A stretch of 64,000 nucleotides of DNA, taken from the NCBI GenBank assembly GCA_013141055.1, contig JABFRS010000001.1:2845714-2909713 (forward strand), in the 5' to 3' direction. Every line of letters begins with the position of its first letter. Position 1 is the first letter of the stretch. The translations under genes and the position numbers were made by a program. Below the pieces are notes generated by a model, which saw only the letters and a program-made list of their open reading frames with translations, was not told the DNA's origin and searched no databases. This document shows positions 34,713 through 42,839 of this stretch, in pieces. Source of the stretch: Cyclobacteriaceae bacterium (GTDB lineage Bacteria; Bacteroidota; Bacteroidia; Cytophagales; Cyclobacteriaceae).

Positions 34713-35546
34713 TCAGGAAGGAAAGTCCGCACCAGTGGTAGTTGCTTCCCAGGTATCGAAATCCTTTTTAAGGACTTCGAGCTTATTACGCGCACCTTTC
34801 AATGCTGCAGCACCTAACAATAATCTCAAAGGTGGATGTTCTGTTTCAACAACTTTGACAATCGCCTGTGCAGCTCTTACTGGATCGCCAGGTTGCTGGC
34901 CGCTGTATCCACGGATCGTATTTTTATTTGCACCTGCAGAAGGAAGATAATCTTCAATGACAACAGGACTATTATTGGCTGATCGTCCTGCCCAATCTGT
35001 TCTGAATCCGCTGGGAGCAATGACCGTTACTTTAATTCCAAGGTGTGCAACTTCTTTTGATAATGATTCGGAGTAGCCATCCACTGCAAACTTGGTGGCG
35101 TTATAAAATCCTACTGCTGGAAATCCAACCAATCCTCCAATCGATGCGATGTTTAGAATATGACCACTGTGTTGAGCTCGCATGATCGGCAGCACTTCAT
35201 TGGTGATTCTTGCAAGGCCGAAGAAGTTGATCTCAAACATTCTTCTTACCTCTGCCTCTTCGCTTTCTTCAATCGCTCCGAAGTAGCCAATGCCGGCATT
35301 GTTCACCAATACATCGATTCTTCCGAACTTTTGTTTTGTCAGCGCTACCGCTGAAGTAATTTCTTCAGCCTTTGTAACATCGAGCTTTAACGAAAGGGAA
35401 GTTTGAGGGTAATCTTTAATAATATCCTCGATGTCTTTTGGATTGCGGGCGGCAACACCTGCCTTGTAACCTGATTTGAGTACGAGTTTAGCCAATTCGC
35501 GGCCGAAACCCGTTGAGCAGCCTGTTATGAGCCATACCTTATCCAT
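34713..35546 (-). CDS. SDR-family NAD(P)-dependent oxidoreductase
   Basis: A 277-residue classical short-chain dehydrogenase/reductase. The cofactor motif is TGCSTGFG at residues 8-15, the structural motif is NNAG at 82-85, and the catalytic residues are Ser135 (NIASIGG), Tyr148 and Lys152 (YNATK). The length and absence of a basic residue pattern do not fix NAD versus NADP. The substrate is not predictable. Its stop is 3 bp from the convergent permease stop, and it is divergent from the DUF58 operon. Confidence 0.94.
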   Translation of the reverse strand: MDKVWLITGCSTGFGRELAKLVLKSGYKAGVAARNPKDIEDIIKDYPQTSLSLKLDVTKAEEITSAVALTKQKFGRIDVLVNNAGIGYFGAIEESEEAEVRRMFEINFFGLARITNEVLPIMRAQHSGHILNIASIGGLVGFPAVGFYNATKFAVDGYSESLSKEVAHLGIKVTVIAPSGFRTDWAGRSANNSPVVIEDYLPSAGANKNTIRGYSGQQPGDPVRAAQAIVKVVETEHPPLRLLLGAAALKGARNKLEVLKKDFDTWEATTTGADFPS

Positions 35547-35594
35547 AAGCCTGTTTTTTAGAATTCAGATATCAATACAAAGGATTTCAGTTTT

Positions 35595-35624
35595 TTGTTC
35601 ACCAATATTTTATAATTATATTTT
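35595..35624 (+). promoter_or_regulatory. Possible promoter of the DUF58 operon
   Basis: TTG at 35595-35597 and TATATTTT at 35617-35624, one base short of the -7 consensus TAnnTTTG, separated by 19 bp. It lies 43 bp before the DUF58 start at 35667. The call is weak because the terminal G is missing. Confidence 0.3.
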
Positions 35625-35666
35625 CCCTTTCTAAAATTCTGCCTCTAATTCTCCGTTAAATCCCAC

Positions 35667-37043
35667 ATGCTGTTACGTCTCTCTTTGTATTGGTTGAGTC
35701 ATATCGTGATCCGCTGGCAATTGCTCCTAACCCTTCTGGTGCTTTGGCTGGGTGGCATGTGGCTCAAAGCCAATTATGGTCAGGACGATTCCAATATGTG
35801 GATCGTTATGTATCAGTTTGTCCGTATCATCCAGTGGGCGATCGTCGGACTTTTTTCCATCAGCCTTTTGACGGCCCTTACTACCTGGGGACTCTTTATA
35901 TATAATGTCAGGCAGAAGAAGATCAGTGTGCAGGTTCAATTCGGAGACGGTCAACAGGCAGAGGCGGGATATGCAATGCTGGTGATTTCCTTAACCGGAA
36001 CAGTGATCCGTCCATTACTTGGAACGATTCGCGGTCGACTGGTATTTGCCGGAAAGAAATTATCAGAAGTGATTCTTCTGGATACCGATGTTTTCAAGAA
36101 GAGAGGATTCCTTCGTCATGCTATTAAGGGAACGGGCAGGACACTTCTTCATGATCGTGGAATTTATGATGTTGAAAAGGTTCATATCCTGTTTTATGAT
36201 ATGTTCAGTCTGATCGCACTTCCCTGCAGTGTGCCATTCACACAGCAGCTTTACACATTGCCAAAGGAATTGAGGAAAGAGAGAGTGGATGCTCAGCCGA
36301 ATTCTACGGAAGAACAAAAGCATAGAATTGAAATTCCACGCAGGGTAGAAGGAGAGTATATTAGTTATAAAGAGTTTGAATCAGGTGATAACATCCGCAG
36401 GATAGTATGGAAGATCTATGCGAAGAGCGGACAGCTTGTTGTAAGAATACCAGAAACGAAAGATCCTTATGCATCGCACCTTTATTTCTATGCAAGCTTC
36501 TATGAGGGATTTGATCTGAACGATGGAACCTTTGATACAGAATTGCTGAATGTCTATAAGGACAAAGTGAGAAATGTTTTTGAGGCTTTGCAAAAGAACG
36601 GTTATGATGTAAGGATCCCTCAGGATCAGGAGATAGCCAGGCTTTCCGGCATGAGTGATAAAAAGAATGAGTTGTTTCAGATCACCGCTGCTTCCTGGCA
36701 GAAAGGCAACTCACCGAATTCGTATGTGAATGTTAACAAGGCTGCGTTCGTCTGTCTTTCTGCATTGACGCCTGTATCAGAAATTGAAATGCTGATAAAG
36801 ACCTTACCGATGAGTGTTCCGCTGGTGGTAGTAAGATTATCGGATGCGATTGCTTCTCCCTTTAAGATAGCAGTAAAAGATATTTTCTTCCGTCCGGAAA
36901 AGAATCCGGTAGATAAGCTTCGTAAACCGTGGTTTGTTTCTCCTTTGCGACAACGCATTCTCAAAAATGAAAATGAAATTGAAAGGGTTTTGAAGTCACG
37001 CGGAAATGCGTGGCTGGTACGATCCATTGATGTAACAGAATGA
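35667..37043 (+). CDS. DUF58 domain protein
   Basis: A 458-residue protein with two membrane helices at about 15-32 and 45-75, then a soluble region. The DUF58 core is RVEGEYISYKEFESGDNIRRIVWKIYAKSGQLVVR near residues 225-265, a motif typical of proteins encoded with MoxR ATPases. The C-terminal half resembles a degenerate von Willebrand-type domain without a clear MIDAS motif. The stop codon overlaps the start of the next gene (ATGA), so translation is coupled. The set DUF58, transglutaminase and MoxR is a recurrent cluster, thought to assemble or mature cell-envelope proteins. Confidence 0.9.
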   Translation: MLLRLSLYWLSHIVIRWQLLLTLLVLWLGGMWLKANYGQDDSNMWIVMYQFVRIIQWAIVGLFSISLLTALTTWGLFIYNVRQKKISVQVQFGDGQQAEAGYAMLVISLTGTVIRPLLGTIRGRLVFAGKKLSEVILLDTDVFKKRGFLRHAIKGTGRTLLHDRGIYDVEKVHILFYDMFSLIALPCSVPFTQQLYTLPKELRKERVDAQPNSTEEQKHRIEIPRRVEGEYISYKEFESGDNIRRIVWKIYAKSGQLVVRIPETKDPYASHLYFYASFYEGFDLNDGTFDTELLNVYKDKVRNVFEALQKNGYDVRIPQDQEIARLSGMSDKKNELFQITAASWQKGNSPNSYVNVNKAAFVCLSALTPVSEIEMLIKTLPMSVPLVVVRLSDAIASPFKIAVKDIFFRPEKNPVDKLRKPWFVSPLRQRILKNENEIERVLKSRGNAWLVRSIDVTE

Positions 37044-39736
37044 TACAGGTAAGTATGCGAGATAGATTTGTGCAGTTATTGATACGATGGATTTTTATTG
37101 TCCTCCCGACGGCGGTCATCGGGTACATCACTCTTGTCTATGTAAATTTTTCATACACCGCCCTCACTTCAAATATTCTTACACAGTCCATTTATTTTGG
37201 AACCGGTCTCCTGATTGCTTACTCACTTTACTTTTTCAGGATCCGCTGGCTGGTCACCTTTATCTTATTGTGGTTTGCATATTGGCTCATTGGTAAGATC
37301 ATTGTCAAGCTTCCTGGAGAGTTTGATGTGTTTTATGCAACGGCGCGGTTTCAATTGTATTCAGCGCTCTTCATTCTTGGATGGATCTTCGGATTTCTCC
37401 TGGTTCGTGTAAAGTTCTCATACATTATTCTTTTTGGAATACTGGGAGTATCTACCGTCGTGGCCATCTCAAACACGGTTGATGTCAGCATTTCCTACAT
37501 TCTTTATCATTTGTTGCCAGTGGTGGTGTATGGTTTGTACATGCTTTTTGTTTCCCCTCTGCTGGTGTATGATGTTGAAATGGATTTGAAAAAGTCCGGC
37601 AGATTGGTTCTACGGTTTGCGCTGTTTTTAATATTAGTAATTCTCGCTTTTCTTTTTGTCGGAAATCTCCTGAGGGATGATCTCAAGGCAGTTGAGAAGG
37701 AGCTTGTTGACAGGGGCGCAAAATCGGATAAAGACGGAGACAAGAAGGAGAAAGATGGTGGTTATGATCAGCGCTATGGCCTGATGGATAAGCCTGGGGG
37801 CAAAGACGATGGCTTCAAATTAAAAGATACGATGAAGATCAGCTCTAAGATGAGCCAGTCCGATCAGTTGATGTTCTGCAGTCGCCTGAATAATTACTTT
37901 CCTGATGGCACACCGCAGCCTTTGTATTTTGTTTATCACTATCTGACAAAGTATGATCCTGCCAAGGAAAGCTTCATTCGTGATGCAAATGTTCCCTACC
38001 TCGATGAGTTTGATGCAGATCCATCGGAAGTGGCCATCTTTCACTCACGGCAGGATAGCTCAGTTATTAGAAATGCATTGGGTAAGAAGAACCGGAAGGT
38101 TGTTGAATCGGAAGTCTATCTTTCCTCCAACACATGGAAGCACGCTTTGCTTGCACCAGCAAGTGCTTTTTATATTCAATCGATACCTGTTGAGAAGGAT
38201 TTCCAGAAGACATTTATATCTGCCTATAAAGTAAAGTCGTACGTATCTGAATTGAACAATGCATACTTCGTTTACAATCCTTCTGCCAATCCACAACTGG
38301 AATCTTTTCAGGAAGAGCGTTACAGTGAATTGAGAACGGTCAGAGATTATTCAAAGGTAGATCCGGAATTCTATAATTATTACATAGACATGCCGAAGGG
38401 TGTTATCTATGATTCCATCGCATTGCTGGCAAAGAAGATTACTGCGGGCATTGTCAATCCTGCCGACAAGGTGCTTGCCATCAGGGATCACTTTCTCGCC
38501 CGTGATAAAAATGGAAAAAGGATTTTCAGATACACACTCAAGCCCGGAACGCCGAGTGATCCAAACATTCCTAACACATCGATGCTGAATGATTTTCTCT
38601 TCAAAACACATGCAGGATATTGCACTTACTATGCAGGAGCTTCGTTGTTTTTACTCCGTTCGGTAGGAATACCTGCACGCTTCACCACAGGCTTTGCAAC
38701 CATCAACAGAAGTGATAAGAATAAAGGATGGTATTGGTTTTATGCCAGTCAGGCGCATGCATGGACGCAAGTCTACTTTCCTGGATATGGATGGATGGAC
38801 TTTGATATGACCATTGGTAATGAAGATCAGCAAAACGCACCGAAGCCTGATGGAACTCCACCTTTGCCGCCACCCGAACCCTGGCTGGTGTTGAATGCAA
38901 AAGCAGAATCGGTTGTTGGGGATAAATCAAAAAGAATGGATGCCACCTTCAGCAACATCATTTACTTTGATGAGAAGTATCAGTTGAACAAATCAGTCAC
39001 ACGTTCCATTGATGTTTCTGTATGTCGTGTGTTGTATGATAAAAAGGATACTACATTATCTGCGATAACAGCAGGAGATTCGTTGGTTATTGTTTCCTAT
39101 AAAGACGAGGCGAAGGCTATTCCGAAACCAAGAAAGGGAGTGTCTATTGAGAATCAGGTTGATAATTTCCCTGCGCCAATTGTCGCTGATGAGATTCATA
39201 TAAAGCCTAAACCAAAGAAAGAGAAGAAGGAGGATGTGAAGGGTGATCGCAAGAACGTGGAAGAGAAGGGAATGTCATGGAAAGAAATGTTATTGCTGGC
39301 GGGTAAAATTGCTGGAGGCGTGATCGTGTTTATTTTCCTTCTGCCACTGCTATATCTTATTTATCTGGTGATCAGGACTTCGTTAGCAAAAAATGATGCG
39401 ACAAAGGCTGATGCTATTTATCAGACTGCATTGTATCAATTCCATATGGCGGGAGCTGAAAGGATTGCTCAAACGCCTTTGGATTATGCCCGAACGAAAG
39501 TGGATCCTGTATTTAATACGAGCTTCTATACCTTTATGACGGTCTATCTCCGGTTGAAATATGGAAGGGGCACTTTACGTGAGGGAGATGCCGAGATCAT
39601 TCATCAGTTTGGCAATAGTAAAGCTTCTGCAATTCGCAAAACGAAAGGATTCTTTAAAGTGGCCTTAAATTATTTCAACATCGTCCTGGCCAGCCGGTAT
39701 TTTTTACAATCAGAAAACGAATACGAAAATCAATAA
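37040..39736 (+). CDS. Membrane-anchored transglutaminase-like protein
   Basis: An 898-residue protein with about eight N-terminal membrane helices (residues 10-220) and one near 755-780. The large soluble part between them holds a transglutaminase-like cysteine peptidase domain with an intact triad: Cys528 (GYCTYY), His573 (AHAW) and Asp587 (DFD). A proline-rich PPLPPPEPW region follows. The layout matches TgpA-like envelope proteins found with DUF58 and MoxR genes. It overlaps the DUF58 gene by four bases and precedes the MoxR gene by 5 bp. Its soluble part is expected in the periplasm. Confidence 0.9.
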   Translation: MIQVSMRDRFVQLLIRWIFIVLPTAVIGYITLVYVNFSYTALTSNILTQSIYFGTGLLIAYSLYFFRIRWLVTFILLWFAYWLIGKIIVKLPGEFDVFYATARFQLYSALFILGWIFGFLLVRVKFSYIILFGILGVSTVVAISNTVDVSISYILYHLLPVVVYGLYMLFVSPLLVYDVEMDLKKSGRLVLRFALFLILVILAFLFVGNLLRDDLKAVEKELVDRGAKSDKDGDKKEKDGGYDQRYGLMDKPGGKDDGFKLKDTMKISSKMSQSDQLMFCSRLNNYFPDGTPQPLYFVYHYLTKYDPAKESFIRDANVPYLDEFDADPSEVAIFHSRQDSSVIRNALGKKNRKVVESEVYLSSNTWKHALLAPASAFYIQSIPVEKDFQKTFISAYKVKSYVSELNNAYFVYNPSANPQLESFQEERYSELRTVRDYSKVDPEFYNYYIDMPKGVIYDSIALLAKKITAGIVNPADKVLAIRDHFLARDKNGKRIFRYTLKPGTPSDPNIPNTSMLNDFLFKTHAGYCTYYAGASLFLLRSVGIPARFTTGFATINRSDKNKGWYWFYASQAHAWTQVYFPGYGWMDFDMTIGNEDQQNAPKPDGTPPLPPPEPWLVLNAKAESVVGDKSKRMDATFSNIIYFDEKYQLNKSVTRSIDVSVCRVLYDKKDTTLSAITAGDSLVIVSYKDEAKAIPKPRKGVSIENQVDNFPAPIVADEIHIKPKPKKEKKEDVKGDRKNVEEKGMSWKEMLLLAGKIAGGVIVFIFLLPLLYLIYLVIRTSLAKNDATKADAIYQTALYQFHMAGAERIAQTPLDYARTKVDPVFNTSFYTFMTVYLRLKYGRGTLREGDAEIIHQFGNSKASAIRKTKGFFKVALNYFNIVLASRYFLQSENEYENQ

Positions 39737-39741
39737 ATGTT

Positions 39742-40737
39742 ATGAACGAAAGCACTCATTCATCAAAGCTCCTGACACTCGCAGAAAATATTGGAAAGAT
39801 CATCCGTGGTAAGCCGCAGGAGATCAACTATGTGATCACTGCTTTGCTGGCCAAGGGTCATATTCTTCTGGAAGATAATCCGGGGGCCGGAAAAACTGTG
39901 CTGGCGAAAACACTGGCTCAATCTATTTCAGAAGGCGCTGCAGATTTTCAGCCGACTGCCGGTGGAGGTGTCGCATTTAAAAGAATTCAGTTTACACCTG
40001 ACCTTCTTCCTATGGATCTGATTGGCTCCTATATCTTTGATGAAGAGAAGAAAGATTTCGTTTTTAAGAAGGGTCCGCTTTTCACACACGTGCTACTGGC
40101 AGATGAGATCAATCGTGCCTCTCCAAAAGTTCAAAGTGCCTTGCTGGAGTGTATGGCAGAGAACCAGATCTCAGCAGGGGACACTACTTTCCAACTGGAT
40201 AAATTTTTCTTTACCATCGCTACTCAGAATCCGATCGAAATGGAAGGAACATATCCACTGCCGACAGCCCAGCTGGATCGTTTCTTTATGAAAATTTCTT
40301 TTGGTTACGTGACGGAAGAAGTGGAGTTGGATATCTATAACAACTACCTGTCGATTGGGGATGTAAGGAAAGCAGTGCACCAGGTATTGGCGTACAACGA
40401 TGTTATCAATCTGCAGCAGGAAGCTGAAAATGTTTACGTGCATCCTGAGATTGTAAAATCAATTGTGAAGCTGGTTCAGGCTACCAGACATCATGCTGAA
40501 ATAGCATTGGGTTGTTCGACACGCGGTGGTATCATCTTTATTAAATGTCTTAAAGCATGGGCGCTGGTCAATCAGCGTGACTATGTAATTGAGGATGATA
40601 TTCGTGCACTGGCTCACCCTGTTTTGCATCATCGTCTGATATTCAGGAATCGTGATGCAGCAAAAGTTGCCCTGAATCAGATCGTTGATCAGGAAGTCAA
40701 TCGTTTATCAAAGCTTGGTATCACAGCAAAAAAATAA
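39742..40737 (+). CDS. MoxR-family AAA+ ATPase
   Basis: A 331-residue cytoplasmic ATPase. Walker A is DNPGAGKTVLAKTL near residue 45, Walker B is VLLADEINRASPKVQSALLE near 115-135, sensor 1 is FFTIATQNPIEMEGTYPLP with the MoxR-specific PLPTAQLDRFF, and sensor 2 lies in the C-terminal helical lid (GCSTRGG). MoxR proteins act as chaperone-like ATPases that help assemble specific partners, here probably the DUF58 or transglutaminase proteins. It is 5 bp after the transglutaminase gene and 6 bp before a TPR-type protein. Confidence 0.95.
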   Translation: MNESTHSSKLLTLAENIGKIIRGKPQEINYVITALLAKGHILLEDNPGAGKTVLAKTLAQSISEGAADFQPTAGGGVAFKRIQFTPDLLPMDLIGSYIFDEEKKDFVFKKGPLFTHVLLADEINRASPKVQSALLECMAENQISAGDTTFQLDKFFFTIATQNPIEMEGTYPLPTAQLDRFFMKISFGYVTEEVELDIYNNYLSIGDVRKAVHQVLAYNDVINLQQEAENVYVHPEIVKSIVKLVQATRHHAEIALGCSTRGGIIFIKCLKAWALVNQRDYVIEDDIRALAHPVLHHRLIFRNRDAAKVALNQIVDQEVNRLSKLGITAKK

Positions 40738-40743
40738 GCCGGA

Positions 40744-42771
40744 ATGCGAAATCATCTTTTTCATATTCTTCTCAGCGTTGTTTTGACGGTAACCTTCTCG
40801 GAAACCGTCTTTGCGCAATCGCGTGTCAGAGAGTCTATTGATCAGGAGCGTGCGGAGAACCTGTCATTCTATGAAGAGAAGACATTTGAAAAGGCAAGAG
40901 GATTTGTCCGTCGCGACAGTACTTATTATGTGGGTCATATGTTTCAGGGAGCCTATCTTTTTTTCAGGGCAAATGATGAACTTGGATTCAACCAGGCTAT
41001 CACACCTTTGAAGAAGGCCCTTCGTCTCATGGAGAAGGATTTCGACAAGCAGCTCAGAACCCGCAGCAACAATTATTATGACTATAGCGCTGTGTATCGT
41101 TATCATAATGACTACGGTCTGATCGCTTACATGCTTGAGACGTCATATCAGAATATTGAAATGCCGGATAAGGCAATGGAAGTTCTGTATCATGTCCGCG
41201 ATTACAATTTTCAGCTGGAGCAAAGTATCAATGCTTACAATACCATGGCATGGATCTTTCACCGCAACCGCGTTTATACTTCAAAGCAATTTCCTTTTCT
41301 TAAGAATTCAGTAAAGGAGAATGTCGCGATGGCCAACAAGTACCTCGATTCGGCTCTGATGAAGAATTACAATGACATGTCAATGAATACGGGGTTGTTT
41401 GATCCTTCCTTTCTCAATCGCCAGTATCTGGGGACATTTCATTACAAGGCGATGATCTATGATTATAAGCTGGAGATTGATTCAGCTAACTTCTTTTACA
41501 ATGAGCTGATAAAAGGGGATGCATATTCCAGCAACAATTACGCTGAGTTCAAGCTTGCCATGGGTGAGTTTAGTGAAGCAGACGATTTCTTCAAGGAAGC
41601 AGAACAGAAGGAGTATGGAGGTGAAAAGAATACAAAAGAGTATTTCTATATGCGCGGGACTCTCAATACTTATAGGGCACACCCTGAAGAAGCTGATTCT
41701 CTTTTGCGCCGGGTTTTAAAAGAACAGGGCTCAACGCCTGGCTATGGATGGCACGCTATCGGTCTGGCAAGAGCACTGCATTATGAAGGTTTGACAGATG
41801 AAAGTCAGGAGTACAATAATAAGGCATCACGATTTCAGGAACTTCACATTGGCACCACCTGGGGGCAGGAGCAATACAACCTTGCTGTCTCTTCGCTGAA
41901 TTATCTCAATCAACTTCAGTTCGAAAAAGAATACTTTTTTGAGAACGATCAATGGTGGTTTTGGTTTAACCCGGTGAACTGGTACAAGTGGATCAAGTAT
42001 TCCCTTGAGATCCATCATTATAAAATGTTGCTGGCTTCACTGATTGCTGAGAACCCTGAGCGTGAGCAGGTTATTTATACTATTTTCTCTCCTGAAAATC
42101 TGATGAGCTTTGATGAAGTATCTTCGGTCATAGATGGTTTTGGGAATGAATACTTCATCGAGGTATATAAAAGGTTATTGGAGACTGATAAGCGTCCGAG
42201 ACTTAAGAAATACTTCCGCTACTTTTTGGGCAAGCTGTACCTGGCTGAAGGAAATAAGTCAGAAGCAATAAAATATTTCCAGCAGGTACTTCAGGACCGC
42301 GAGAGAGGAAATGAATATCAACGCATGTTGTATGCCCGTATATACGAAGGAATGGCTAACGCAAGTTCCAATGATAACGAGCGTAATCAATGGACGCGCG
42401 AATTTTATGAAACATTTCCTCAGCTAGTTCCTTTTTCAGATCTCAAGATGAGTTTTCAGCTCAATCTCGAAGGAGAAGAGACTTCTGATCTCACTAAGGA
42501 CATTACCAGTGAGATGAAGAATTGCAGTGTGAATTTCAATGGAGGAGAAGGATCGCCGGTTGTTTCCATCCGGTTTTCAGAGACCACAGAAGGTTTGGAT
42601 ATAAACTATATCGTTGAATCTGCGGATAAAAGCAGGGTTTTGCGTCAGGGTGTTCTGCAAATACTCAAAGACGAAACTGAGAATGCCGGGAAGACATTAG
42701 CCTATAGCTTGTTTGGCATTAACAAAAAGAAGGTCGGTGAGAAACCTGAGCCTGCCAAGCCAGCAGTCTGA
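40744..42771 (+). CDS. Exported TPR-rich protein of the DUF58/MoxR operon
   Basis: A 675-residue secreted protein with a signal peptide (MRNHLFHILLSVVLTV, ending VFAQ). Most of the sequence is helical with TPR-like repeats: around residues 60-100, 110-160, 215-320 and a clear pair at 480-530 (YFLGKLYLAEGNKSEAIKYFQQVLQ). The last 120 residues form a beta-rich domain ending in a proline-rich tail. Catalytic motifs are absent. Being last in the operon it may be a periplasmic scaffold for the transglutaminase-like protein. It is not a known family member I can name. Confidence 0.7.
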   Translation: MRNHLFHILLSVVLTVTFSETVFAQSRVRESIDQERAENLSFYEEKTFEKARGFVRRDSTYYVGHMFQGAYLFFRANDELGFNQAITPLKKALRLMEKDFDKQLRTRSNNYYDYSAVYRYHNDYGLIAYMLETSYQNIEMPDKAMEVLYHVRDYNFQLEQSINAYNTMAWIFHRNRVYTSKQFPFLKNSVKENVAMANKYLDSALMKNYNDMSMNTGLFDPSFLNRQYLGTFHYKAMIYDYKLEIDSANFFYNELIKGDAYSSNNYAEFKLAMGEFSEADDFFKEAEQKEYGGEKNTKEYFYMRGTLNTYRAHPEEADSLLRRVLKEQGSTPGYGWHAIGLARALHYEGLTDESQEYNNKASRFQELHIGTTWGQEQYNLAVSSLNYLNQLQFEKEYFFENDQWWFWFNPVNWYKWIKYSLEIHHYKMLLASLIAENPEREQVIYTIFSPENLMSFDEVSSVIDGFGNEYFIEVYKRLLETDKRPRLKKYFRYFLGKLYLAEGNKSEAIKYFQQVLQDRERGNEYQRMLYARIYEGMANASSNDNERNQWTREFYETFPQLVPFSDLKMSFQLNLEGEETSDLTKDITSEMKNCSVNFNGGEGSPVVSIRFSETTEGLDINYIVESADKSRVLRQGVLQILKDETENAGKTLAYSLFGINKKKVGEKPEPAKPAV

Positions 42772-42839
42772 TTCAAGAAAATTACTGCCGCTCGTTTATC
42801 TTTTTTTCTCTAACTTAAAAGAATAAAGGAAGGCGATTT

